A stretch of DNA of 7,323 bases from an uncultured Rikenellaceae bacterium (lineage in GTDB: Bacteria; Bacteroidota; Bacteroidia; Bacteroidales; Rikenellaceae): assembly GCA_904501625.1 (NCBI GenBank), contig CAJGBR010000055.1:1-7323 (forward strand). Reading direction: 5' to 3'. The translations under genes and the position numbers were made by a program. Under the pieces are notes generated by a model. That model was given only the letters and a program-made list of their open reading frames with translations, was not told where the DNA came from and did not search any database. Positions 1 to 6,816 of this stretch are shown here, piece after piece. Every line of letters begins with the position of its first letter. Position 1 is the first letter of the stretch.

Positions 1-277
1 CAGGAGGAGTGCCCTCTGGATTTCTTGAATTTGGATCACCACCCTGAATCATAAATTTATTGATAACACGGTGGAACAACAAACTGTCATAGAATTTTTC
101 GTTGACAAGTTTCAAGAAATTATCTCTGTGGATAGGAGTCTCATTGTACAACTTTACAACGATATTTCCCATAGAAGTTTCGATAGTGACAATCTTCTCT
201 TCTGCTGTTTGTTTCTGGCAGCTTGAAGCCAAACAGATGATTAATGCAACAACTGCCAAAGAAAGTAATTTTTTCAT
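1..277 (-). CDS. Cyclophilin-type peptidyl-prolyl cis-trans isomerase, lipoprotein (partial, 3' end off window)
   Basis: The reverse-strand translation from the ATG at 277 gives 92 residues before the left edge cuts the gene. Residues 1-20 are a lipoprotein signal: KK near the start, a hydrophobic core, and LASSC with the acceptor Cys at 20. A cyclophilin fold then begins (VTIETSMGNIVVKLY, 30-44), with FHRV at 68-71, where R70 matches the catalytic arginine, and FMIQGGDP at 75-82. Cyclophilins catalyse cis-trans isomerisation of Xaa-Pro bonds. As a lipoprotein this one should be membrane-anchored facing the periplasm, and probably helps fold exported proteins; that placement is inferred from the lipobox. 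It starts 6 bp after the adk stop, so co-transcription with adk is likely. No Shine-Dalgarno sequence is visible, which is normal for Bacteroidota. The rest of the domain lies outside the window, so integrity cannot be judged. Confidence 0.93.
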   Translation of the reverse strand, partial: MKKLLSLAVVALIICLASSCQKQTAEEKIVTIETSMGNIVVKLYNETPIHRDNFLKLVNEKFYDSLLFHRVINKFMIQGGDPNSRNPEGTPP

Positions 278-283
278 AGGATA

Positions 284-856
284 CTAATATTTGTTGATTT
301 CAGTACAGAGTCTGTTGAATATTTCGTCAATGCTGCCAACGCCGTTGATAATATGGAGTTTATTTTGTGCTGCATAGTGATCGGCAACCACTGCAGTTTG
401 AGCCTTGTAGACATTGATTCTGTTTTGTATAACTTCTGGATTTGCGTCATCAGTTCTGCCGCTGACCAGACCTCGTTGCAACAAGCGTTTAACGAGTTCT
501 TCATCGGGGACCTCCAATGACAACATAAGAGTTACCTCTTGGTTGTTGACTTTGAGCATTTTGTCGAAAGCTTCAGCCTGTGGAGTGGTACGTGGAAATC
601 CGTCGAAGATGCAACCTTTAGCATCGAGATGTTTGTTGATGAAATCTTCGATGATTGAGATTACGAGTTGATCTGGAACCAATTCACCTTTGTCGGTAAA
701 ACTTTTGACTTCGAGTCCGAGTTTTGTTCCGTTTTTAATTTCGTTGCGAATGATATCGCCGGTTGACACGTGCAGAATTCCGTAATGTTCTACGAGTTTG
801 TCTGCCTGAGTTCCCTTGCCGGCTCCTGGAGGGCCGAAGAGTACGATGTTGAGCAT
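284..856 (-). CDS. adk: Adenylate kinase
   Basis: A complete 190-residue protein. Adenylate kinase converts ATP + AMP to 2 ADP in the cytoplasm and balances the adenylate pool. Visible motifs: P-loop GPPGAGKGT at 8-16; AMP-binding region STGDIIR at 31-37; DGFPRT at 85-90; and RGLVSGRTDD at 128-137. The LID between these last arginines is very short and lacks the zinc-binding cysteines of long-LID enzymes, so this is a short-type bacterial enzyme, which fits the length of about 190 residues. The ATG at 856 places the P-loop at the usual distance from the N-terminus. A promoter match lies about 45 bp upstream, and the lipoprotein isomerase gene follows after 6 bp. Nothing appears broken. Confidence 0.98.
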   Translation of the reverse strand: MLNIVLFGPPGAGKGTQADKLVEHYGILHVSTGDIIRNEIKNGTKLGLEVKSFTDKGELVPDQLVISIIEDFINKHLDAKGCIFDGFPRTTPQAEAFDKMLKVNNQEVTLMLSLEVPDEELVKRLLQRGLVSGRTDDANPEVIQNRINVYKAQTAVVADHYAAQNKLHIINGVGSIDEIFNRLCTEINKY

Positions 857-900
857 AATTGTTTATTTTTATAAGTGATTATTCATTGTTAAATTGGCTT

Positions 901-931
901 CAAACTTAGTAAAAAATGCAATGAGTTGCAA
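901..931 (-). promoter_or_regulatory. Putative Bacteroidota-type promoter for adk
   Basis: On the minus strand, TTG at 931-929 is followed after 20 bp by TAAGTTTG at 908-901. This is a full match to the Bacteroides -7 consensus TAnnTTTG at the expected spacing. A start site near 895 would give a leader of about 40 nt to the adk ATG at 856. The -33 element sits inside the terminator-like hairpin at 911-937. Sequence match only. Confidence 0.55.
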
Positions 932-937
932 TTTTTT
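911..937 (-). terminator. Weak terminator-like hairpin after the methyltransferase gene
   Basis: An inverted repeat with TGCAA/TTGCA arms and a 4-nt loop (tgag), extended by A6 on one side and T6 on the other with one bulged base. On the minus strand it follows the methyltransferase stop by about 10 bp and ends in a run of T, as an intrinsic terminator would. The stem has only two G-C pairs, so termination is probably partial and readthrough into adk is plausible. It reads similarly on the plus strand, but no plus-strand gene lies upstream there. Confidence 0.35.
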
Positions 938-946
938 GAATCAAAA

Positions 947-1591
947 TTATTTGACTCTGATGATGTTCATTCCATCGCGAATTGGCAGTATGACATTTTC
1001 TACTCGATTGTCATTGCGGATTAAATTATTGAATTCCAAAATGTTAAGAGTTTGTTTGTCAGATTGTTTGACATCCTCTATGACCTTACCACTCCAGAGA
1101 ACATTGTCGGCGAGAATGTAACTGCCTGATTTTACCAATCCATTGTCCATCAGAATGTTATAGTATTCAGTGTATTGGCGCTTATCGCCATCAAGGAATA
1201 CGATGTCGAACGTCGCATTTAATTTAGGAAGGATTTCGCGAGCATCTCCGATGTGGTATTTAATCTTTTGAGAATAAGGACTTTCGTTAAAATATTTTGA
1301 AAAGATGTGTTCCAATTCATCGTTGATTTCGATGGTGTGCAGAATTCCATTTTCAGCCAATCCTCTAGCAAGGCACAGTGCCGAATAACCTGTAAAAGTT
1401 CCGATTTCGAGAATTGTTTGAGGTTTGATCATCATTGAGAACATCTGGAGTAGTAATCCTTGAATATGTCCCGAAACCATTCTCGGTGCAAGTACGTGTT
1501 GATTTGTATCTCGGTCGAGCTGAGTTAGAATCGGATCTTCAGGAGTCGACATTGACTTGATGTAATTATTTAATTCTACATCGTTAATCAT
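947..1591 (-). CDS. Class I SAM-dependent O-methyltransferase (Methyltransf_3 / COMT-like)
   Basis: A complete 214-residue protein. SAM motif I is LEIGTFTGYS at 61-70, followed by the acidic end of the next strand (HTIEI, 85-89), GDA at 115-117, and FDIVFLDGDK at 128-137. The metal-binding pattern of the catechol O-methyltransferase-like family is present: D134, then D162-N163 in ILADNVLWSGKV. The family uses a divalent metal and SAM to methylate hydroxyls. Bacterial members of this size include TrmR/YrrM, which methylates 5-hydroxyuridine at the tRNA wobble position, and enzymes acting on small catechols. TrmR is an attractive match for a housekeeping operon, but I cannot tell from sequence alone, so no symbol is given. 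The gene starts 4 bp after the M16 peptidase stop and is the last tightly packed gene of the uvrA cluster. The start at 1591 is the first ATG after that stop. Confidence 0.93.
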   Translation of the reverse strand: MINDVELNNYIKSMSTPEDPILTQLDRDTNQHVLAPRMVSGHIQGLLLQMFSMMIKPQTILEIGTFTGYSALCLARGLAENGILHTIEINDELEHIFSKYFNESPYSQKIKYHIGDAREILPKLNATFDIVFLDGDKRQYTEYYNILMDNGLVKSGSYILADNVLWSGKVIEDVKQSDKQTLNILEFNNLIRNDNRVENVILPIRDGMNIIRVK

Positions 1592-1595
1592 AATA

Positions 1596-2819
1596 TTATC
1601 TGTAAGTTAACATTGAATAATTTGTTCCAAGTATTTCTTGTGCAACTTGCGTAATTTCGTCTATTGTTATTGAATTAATTCTGTGTGCAATTTTGTCCAT
1701 CGGGTCGATATCGTTAAACAGTAGCATACTCTTTCCAGCAGCAAGCATATAGTTCTCTTTGTTTTCCATTGCAATTGCGAGTTGTCCGATGTATTGTTTT
1801 TTTGCTATTGATAATGTTCTTTGAGATATTCCTCCGTTACGAATTTTTTGCATCTCTTTATAGATAAGGTCTAAACACTTTAATTGTAGTTCTTTATCTG
1901 TGCTGAAATAAATGGTTACTTCACCAGAATCTTTGAATGGAGTATAGCTTGCTTCAATGTTGTATGACAATCCATTTTTTTCTCGTATTAATGTGTTTAA
2001 CAGTGAATTAGCTTGGGGTCCTCCGAGATGGTTGATTAAAAAAGAGAGAACTATTCTTTTGGGATCGTCAAACTTGTAGCCCCTATTCCCGATAATGCAA
2101 TGAATCTGGTGTGAGTTTTTGTTTTTTGTTATATTAAATTGATTGTAATTAGCAATTTGTGTAGAGTTATTTAAACTTTTAGTTGATTCTATATTTGATA
2201 AATATTTGTAGCAAAGTTCTTTAAATCTATTGAATGTTACATTTCCGACCATTGCAAAGACCATTTTATCGGTTGAATATGTTCTTTCAATAAAACGCTT
2301 AATAGACTCAGAATCAAGTTTTTTAAGTGATTTCTTACTACCCAGAATTTGGTGGCCAAGAGGATGATTTGCGAATAATAGATCTTCGAAGTCATCAAAA
2401 ATAAGATCGGCAGGTGAATCTTTATAAGAGTTGATTTCGTCGAAAATTACCTCACGTTCACGTTCAATTTCTTTTGAAGGAAAGGTTGAGTTGAATACGA
2501 CATCTGCAATTAATTCAATGGCTTTGTGAAAATCTGCTTTGAGTGTAGTTGCGTGAATTACGGTCTCTTCTTTTGTTGTGTATGCATTTAGTTCTCCGCC
2601 GAGATTGTCCAATCGGTTGTTGATTTGGTATGCCCGTCTTTTATTTGTGCCTTTGAATATGCAGTGTTCAATAAAGTGGGCAATGCCATATTCATCTTCT
2701 GCTTCATCACGACTGCCAACGCCTATTGTTAGTCCACAATGCACAATTGAGGAGGAGTAATCACGCCCATGAACACACCTGATTCCGTTAGGTAAAGTAA
2801 ATGTTTCGAACTTAATCAT
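1596..2819 (-). CDS. M16 family zinc metallopeptidase (processing-peptidase-like)
   Basis: A complete 407-residue protein with both halves of the M16 fold. The inverted zinc motif HxxEH is H48-F-I-E51-H52, and the distal zinc ligand is E128 in REVIFDEI, 76 residues after H52 as in mitochondrial processing peptidase beta. GGELNAYTTKEETVIHA at 74-90 is typical of the family. The C-terminal half carries the substrate-binding R/Y pair: R279 and Y286 in LIREKNGLSY. Active-site residues are therefore intact. No signal peptide is visible, so it should act in the cytoplasm, unlike the larger exported M16 proteins. M16 enzymes cut peptides or presequences inside a closing chamber; this substrate is unknown. 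Its ATG overlaps the end of the HEAT-like gene by 8 bp (ATGATTAA), which suggests translational coupling, and the methyltransferase follows after 4 bp. Confidence 0.95.
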   Translation of the reverse strand: MIKFETFTLPNGIRCVHGRDYSSSIVHCGLTIGVGSRDEAEDEYGIAHFIEHCIFKGTNKRRAYQINNRLDNLGGELNAYTTKEETVIHATTLKADFHKAIELIADVVFNSTFPSKEIEREREVIFDEINSYKDSPADLIFDDFEDLLFANHPLGHQILGSKKSLKKLDSESIKRFIERTYSTDKMVFAMVGNVTFNRFKELCYKYLSNIESTKSLNNSTQIANYNQFNITKNKNSHQIHCIIGNRGYKFDDPKRIVLSFLINHLGGPQANSLLNTLIREKNGLSYNIEASYTPFKDSGEVTIYFSTDKELQLKCLDLIYKEMQKIRNGGISQRTLSIAKKQYIGQLAIAMENKENYMLAAGKSMLLFNDIDPMDKIAHRINSITIDEITQVAQEILGTNYSMLTYR

Positions 2820-3339
2820 TACTCAATATAAAGCTATTTAAAGATTCTAATATCAAGAACTTGCGAGTTTTGTCTTTGCACTCAATTATTTGATCTTGTA
2901 GTATATTTCTGATATGATGTTTTTGAGAATCATTTAAATTTTCACTCGAATTTTCAATCAGCGTAATTACTTCGATTGTAGTGTAAAGGTCAGCCTCAAA
3001 CATTAATTGAACAATCTGATCTAACCAAGGAGTAAAGTCAAGGCGACTTTGCCACATTGCAGAAATCAGCAGTGATAGATATGGAGTTCCCTTTAATGAA
3101 TCAATGGCATCAATGAGCATTTCGCGGACATCAGAATTGGTAATGTCACTGAGAAGTTCAACTATTTTATGTTTTCTATCAGTGCTAACTTGCTCATCTT
3201 TAATTAATTCTATAAGTTCTGGGATTAGTTCCAGGTCGCCTTTGTCACGAATGATCTTCAATTCTTCTTCAAATTCGAAATCTTCAGAATCTTTGAGTTC
3301 TGCAATCTGAATGGTGTATTTATTTGAAATTTTATTCAT
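2812..3339 (-). CDS. Small acidic HEAT-repeat-like helical protein, function unknown
   Basis: A complete 175-residue protein, rich in Glu, Asp, Leu and Ile, with no signal peptide or membrane segment. It reads as a run of amphipathic helix pairs, roughly residues 22-48, 52-82, 85-99, 103-129, 136-152 and 155-173, as expected for an ARM/HEAT-like alpha solenoid. Such folds usually bind other proteins. I see no catalytic motif. The segment YLSLLISAMWQSRLDFTPWL (87-106) is the most distinctive stretch and a good seed for a family search. The gene starts 1 bp after the uvrA stop and overlaps the M16 peptidase start by 8 bp, so it is translated as part of this operon. It may act as an adaptor or partner for the protease; that is inference from position only. 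Confidence 0.82.
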   Translation of the reverse strand: MNKISNKYTIQIAELKDSEDFEFEEELKIIRDKGDLELIPELIELIKDEQVSTDRKHKIVELLSDITNSDVREMLIDAIDSLKGTPYLSLLISAMWQSRLDFTPWLDQIVQLMFEADLYTTIEVITLIENSSENLNDSQKHHIRNILQDQIIECKDKTRKFLILESLNSFILSND

Positions 3340-3340
3340 A

Positions 3341-6112
3341 TTAAATATATTTGAATGTGTATCCTAAGTTACTGTCTTTTAATTCTTTGGGTGTTCCCTC
3401 AAAGATTAAATTGCCTCCATTGTCTCCACCATCTGGTCCTAAATCAATAATCCAATCAGCACACTTGATGACCTCTGTGTTGTGTTCTACGACAACTATT
3501 GAATGTCCATTGGCTATCAGTGCGTTAAATGAATTCAGAAGTTTCTTAATGTCGTGAAAGTGGAGTCCGGTTGTTGGTTCGTCAAAAATAAACAAAATCG
3601 GTTGTGAGTAATTGTCTTTTTGTAAAAATGATGCAAGTTTAACTCGCTGACTTTCACCTCCTGAAAGTGTCGAAGATGATTGTCCTAATTTTACGTAACC
3701 AAGTCCGACACGTTGGAGTGTTTGAAGTTTGTCTACGATGCGTTTGTTTAATGGAGTATCGTCTTGAGAGAAAAATTCAACTGCTTCATCTATTGACATT
3801 TCCAATACTTCATATATATTTTTGTCTCGATAGCGTACTTCTAAAACATCATCTTTGAATCGTTTTCCTCCGCACGATTCACAGGTTAGTTCGACATCGG
3901 CCATAAATTGCATACTAACGTGAATGATTCCTTCGCCTTCGCATTCGTCACAGCGACCACCCGACATATTGAATGAAAAGTGTGAAGCATTCATTCCATT
4001 TATTTTTGCAAATTGTTGTTCTGCAAATAGTTTACGAATCTCATCGTAAGCTTTGATGTAGGTTGCAGGGTTTGAACGACTTGATTTTCCAATGGGATTT
4101 TGGTCGACGATTTCGACTCTTGAAATCATTTTTAAATCGCCTTCGATACCCTCGAAATTTCCTGGTTTGACGCCTAAATCGAGCATTTCTCGTTTTAGGG
4201 CAGGGTATAGTACCCCCTTGATTAGTGAACTTTTACCACTGCCAGAAACGCCTGTCACGCAAGTCATTACGCCAAGTGGAATCTTTACATCGAATCCTTT
4301 GAGATTATTTTCGTAAACACCTTTCAGTTTGATATAACGATTCCAAGGTCTGCAAACTATTGGTGGAGTGATTGTCTCTTCACCAGTTAAATATTTGGCA
4401 GTAAGGCTGTTCTTGCATTTAAGTAATTTGTCATACGAACCGCAAAAAACAACTTCGCCACCGTGTTCGCCAGCAAGAGGACCAATATCGATGATAGTGT
4501 CCGCGGCGGCCATTATATTTGCATCGTGTTCGACTACGATTACCGTATTGCCCAAGTCTCTGAGCTGTTTGAGAACGTGTATAAGTCGTTCTGTATCACG
4601 AGGATGCAATCCAATGCTCGGTTCGTCTAAAATATATAACGAACCAACAAGGCTACTGCCGAGAGATCTTGATAAGTTTATACGCTGACTTTCTCCACCA
4701 GATAATGATGATGACAGTCTATCAAGATGCAGATAGCCAAGACCGACATCTATGAGATATTGCAGTCGGTTTTGAATCTCGATGAGCAATTGTTTGGCTA
4801 CGGTTTGTTCAAATTCAGTAAGTGTCAGATTATCAAAGAATTCCTTCAGTAATGAGGCACTCATTCGGGACATTTCCGCAATATTTAGCCCTCCGATTTT
4901 AACATATAATGCTTGTGGATTAAGTCTATTTCCGTCGCAGTCGGGACAAGTTGTTTTGCCGGTATAGCGCGACAACATTACACGATATTGGATTTTATAT
5001 CGTTCTTTTCGTAGAAAATTAAAAAATTCGTCTAAACCGTGAAACCATTGATTCCCTTTCCATATTATAGCTCTCTGTTCTTTTGTGAGTTCGCGGTAGG
5101 GCTTGTGAATCGGAAAGTTGAAGTGAGATGCATTATTTACAAGTAAATCACGCCATTGACTCATAGTTTCACCACGCCAGCAGGCAATACAATTTTCGTA
5201 TACGGACAGATTCTTGTTTGGAACAACCAAGTCTTCGTCAATTCCTGTGATCTTGCCGTATCCTTCACATCGTGGACAGGCTCCAAGTGGATTATTAAAA
5301 CTAAATAGATGTTCAGTTGGTTGTTCAAATTTGATTCCATCGCACTCGAATCTGTTTGAGAAATGGCAAAGTTTGTCTGTTGCAACTACACACGTGCCGT
5401 TTCCGTAGTTCATTGCTGTCTGTATTGAGTCGGTTAGACGTGTTATTTGTTCTTGATTGTCAGAAGTTTTTAGCCTTGATATAAGAATAAATAATTCCTC
5501 TTTGTCGAACTCCTCTATTTTAGGCAGTAATTCATCAATATAGATTAATTCTCCTCTGTAGTATAGTCGTTCTAAACCATCTTTAACGTATAGTGTGAGT
5601 TTCTCGATGAAACTTTGCTCTGGTGTAATCTCGATGGGAGCCAATATGTAAGTTGCAGTTCCTATAGGAAGTGTTGTAATGTATCTCACAACATCGTCAA
5701 CTGACTCAGCCTTTACCTCACGATTTGAAATGGGCGAGTATGTGCGTCCTATTCTAGCGAAGAGTAATTTCAGGTAATCGTAAATTTCGGTCGAAGTTCC
5801 GACTGTTGAACGCGGATTGTGAGTATTGACTTTCTGTTCTATAGCAATGGCTGGAGCAATGCCACTGATAAAATCTACATCTTGTTTGCTCATTCGGCCC
5901 AAAAATTGACGTGCGTATGAAGATAAACTTTCTACGTAACGACGTTGTCCTTCGGCATAGATTGTGTCGAAAGCAAGTGTAGATTTGCCGGAACCCGATA
6001 ATCCCGTTATGACAACAAGTTCATTATGTGGAATCTTTAAACTGATATTCTTTAGATTATGAACTCTTGCACCTTGGATATGAATATATTTTTGTTCCTT
6101 TTTAGTGGGCAT
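3341..6112 (-). CDS. uvrA: Excinuclease ABC subunit A (UvrA)
   Basis: A complete 923-residue protein close to the usual UvrA length (E. coli 940). UvrA dimers scan DNA, recognise helix-distorting lesions and load UvrB in nucleotide excision repair. Two ABC ATPase modules are visible: Walker A at 37-44 (GLSGSGKS) and 621-628 (GVSGSGKS); signature LSGGESQR at 470-477 and 816-823; Walker B ILDEP at 494-498 and FIFDEP at 841-846. Zinc-module cysteines include C389/C392 and, in the second ABC half, C721/C724 with C744/C747. The first module has only C279/C282; the CxxC that precedes it in E. coli is replaced by KLCHFSNRFECDG (248-259). The ATG at 6112 lies about 20 bp below a promoter match, giving a short leader. 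It is first in a cluster with the HEAT-like, M16 and methyltransferase genes. Confidence 0.99.
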   Translation of the reverse strand: MPTKKEQKYIHIQGARVHNLKNISLKIPHNELVVITGLSGSGKSTLAFDTIYAEGQRRYVESLSSYARQFLGRMSKQDVDFISGIAPAIAIEQKVNTHNPRSTVGTSTEIYDYLKLLFARIGRTYSPISNREVKAESVDDVVRYITTLPIGTATYILAPIEITPEQSFIEKLTLYVKDGLERLYYRGELIYIDELLPKIEEFDKEELFILISRLKTSDNQEQITRLTDSIQTAMNYGNGTCVVATDKLCHFSNRFECDGIKFEQPTEHLFSFNNPLGACPRCEGYGKITGIDEDLVVPNKNLSVYENCIACWRGETMSQWRDLLVNNASHFNFPIHKPYRELTKEQRAIIWKGNQWFHGLDEFFNFLRKERYKIQYRVMLSRYTGKTTCPDCDGNRLNPQALYVKIGGLNIAEMSRMSASLLKEFFDNLTLTEFEQTVAKQLLIEIQNRLQYLIDVGLGYLHLDRLSSSLSGGESQRINLSRSLGSSLVGSLYILDEPSIGLHPRDTERLIHVLKQLRDLGNTVIVVEHDANIMAAADTIIDIGPLAGEHGGEVVFCGSYDKLLKCKNSLTAKYLTGEETITPPIVCRPWNRYIKLKGVYENNLKGFDVKIPLGVMTCVTGVSGSGKSSLIKGVLYPALKREMLDLGVKPGNFEGIEGDLKMISRVEIVDQNPIGKSSRSNPATYIKAYDEIRKLFAEQQFAKINGMNASHFSFNMSGGRCDECEGEGIIHVSMQFMADVELTCESCGGKRFKDDVLEVRYRDKNIYEVLEMSIDEAVEFFSQDDTPLNKRIVDKLQTLQRVGLGYVKLGQSSSTLSGGESQRVKLASFLQKDNYSQPILFIFDEPTTGLHFHDIKKLLNSFNALIANGHSIVVVEHNTEVIKCADWIIDLGPDGGDNGGNLIFEGTPKELKDSNLGYTFKYI

Positions 6113-6131
6113 ACAACTCAGATTTAACTCG

Positions 6132-6162
6132 CGAAGATACTCTTTTTTTGTGTAACGAGCAA
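6132..6162 (-). promoter_or_regulatory. Putative promoter for the uvrA operon
   Basis: On the minus strand, TTG at 6162-6160 is followed after 20 bp by TATCTTCG at 6139-6132. The latter matches the Bacteroides -7 consensus TAnnTTTG except for one C. A start site near 6125 would leave a leader of only about 13 nt before the uvrA ATG. The -33 TTG lies inside a CAACT-N10-AGTTG inverted repeat (6160-6179). Confidence 0.5.
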
Positions 6163-6179
6163 CTGCTTTGAATTAGTTG
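6160..6179. repeat. Short inverted repeat over the uvrA -33 element
   Basis: CAACT at 6160-6164 and AGTTG at 6175-6179 form 5-bp arms around a 10-bp spacer. One arm contains the -33 TTG of the putative uvrA promoter, the position expected for a repressor operator. The arms are short and could occur by chance in A/T-rich DNA. Confidence 0.25.
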
Positions 6180-6198
6180 TTATTTCTTTGAAATGTTT

Positions 6199-6229
6199 TT
6201 TGTTTTATTTAAAAGAATTTGTATCTTTG
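6199..6229 (+). promoter_or_regulatory. Putative Bacteroidota-type promoter for greA
   Basis: TTTG at 6199-6202, a 19-bp spacer, then TATCTTTG at 6222-6229. Both boxes match the Bacteroides consensus (TTTG ... TAnnTTTG) exactly at standard spacing, making this the best promoter in the window. A start site near 6236 predicts a leader of about 80 nt before the greA ATG at 6319. Confidence 0.72.
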
Positions 6230-6237
6230 CCAAAGAT
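6223..6237. repeat. 15-bp perfect palindrome over the greA -7 element
   Basis: ATCTTTG at 6223-6229, a central C at 6230, and CAAAGAT at 6231-6237 form perfect 7-bp arms. The left arm is most of the -7 box and the right arm covers the expected transcription start. It could be an operator, or a chance mirror of the TTTG box. Confidence 0.4.
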
Positions 6238-6249
6238 TTTGAGAGGTGA

Positions 6250-6295
6250 GGATTTCGGCTGCTTAGTCGAAATTCTTATTTGTTTTTTGTTTTTG
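6250..6295 (+). promoter_or_regulatory. Leader hairpin with T-rich tract before greA (possible attenuator)
   Basis: Bases 6250-6260 pair with 6265-6275 as an uninterrupted 11-bp stem (two G-U pairs) around a GCTT loop. A T-rich stretch follows at once at 6276-6294, interrupted only by an A and two Gs. It sits inside the predicted 5' leader of greA, about 25 nt before the start codon. The shape is that of a weak intrinsic terminator, so it may make most transcripts stop early or respond to RNA polymerase state. In E. coli the greA leader also contains a terminator that yields the small RNA GraL; any parallel here is inference. It could instead be a stability or translation-control stem. Confidence 0.5.
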
Positions 6296-6318
6296 AAAAT
6301 ATAAAAAAATATACAATT

Positions 6319-6795
6319 ATGGCTAATGATTTGATTTATATGACCGAAGCCGGATACAACAAGTTGAAGGCTGAGTTAGAGCATTTACGTGGTGTCGAAC
6401 GACCGGCAATCTCGGCTGCAATTGCAGAGGCTCGTGACAAAGGCGATTTGTCTGAAAATGCAGAGTATGATGCTGCAAAAGAAGCTCAGGGTATGCTTGA
6501 GATGAGAATTGCAAAACTCGAAGCCACTTTGTCAAATGCACGAATTCTTGATGAATCAAAAATTGATACCTCTACGGTTCAGATTTTGAATCGTGTGACA
6601 ATTAAAAATGTCGCTACAGGCAAGGAATTCTGTTATACTATTGTTTCTGAAAACGAAGCTAATATTAAGGAGGGAAAACTCTCAATCGGAACTCCAATTG
6701 CAAAGGCTCTTTTGGGGCAAAAGAAGGGGGCTGTAGTAGAGGTTAATGCTCCATCAGGAAAGATGAACTTTGAAATTTTGGATATATCGTTGTAA
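6319..6795 (+). CDS. greA: Transcription elongation factor GreA
   Basis: A complete 158-residue protein, the standard GreA length. GreA enters the secondary channel of backtracked RNA polymerase and stimulates cleavage of the RNA 3' end, freeing stalled complexes. The N-terminal coiled coil spans about residues 9-76, with its acidic tip GDLSENAEY at 42-50; D43 and E46 correspond to the catalytic pair that helps hold Mg2+. The C-terminal FKBP-like domain (about 88-158) contains SIGTPIAKALLGQKKG (122-137), a family hallmark. The start is the ATG at 6319, giving MANDLIYMTEAGYNKL; an in-frame TTG at 6280 would add an unlikely 13-residue tail that overlaps the leader's T-rich tract. The upstream sequence is A-rich with no Shine-Dalgarno. 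It is transcribed alone, divergent from uvrA, and ends at a strong terminator. Confidence 0.98.
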   Translation: MANDLIYMTEAGYNKLKAELEHLRGVERPAISAAIAEARDKGDLSENAEYDAAKEAQGMLEMRIAKLEATLSNARILDESKIDTSTVQILNRVTIKNVATGKEFCYTIVSENEANIKEGKLSIGTPIAKALLGQKKGAVVEVNAPSGKMNFEILDISL

Positions 6796-6816
6796 ACGAA
6801 AATTATTTGAATGCAG

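Noticed and set aside
102..287. 61-residue plus-strand frame with a hydrophobic stretch
   Set aside because: It is antisense to the lipoprotein isomerase, including its signal-peptide coding region, which explains the apparent hydrophobicity.
1797..1803. Run of seven T (seven A in the coding sense) inside the M16 peptidase gene as a possible frameshift site
   Set aside because: The frame continues through conserved C-terminal M16 sequence with no alternative product of note, so no frameshift is needed.
4368..4688. 106-residue open frame on the plus strand
   Set aside because: It lies wholly antisense to the conserved first ABC module of uvrA and its translation resembles no protein family; it is a shadow frame.
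6280..6318. In-frame TTG that would extend GreA by 13 residues at the N-terminus
   Set aside because: The extension is translated from the T-rich and A-rich leader, is unlike any GreA N-terminus, and the ATG at 6319 gives the standard 158-residue protein.
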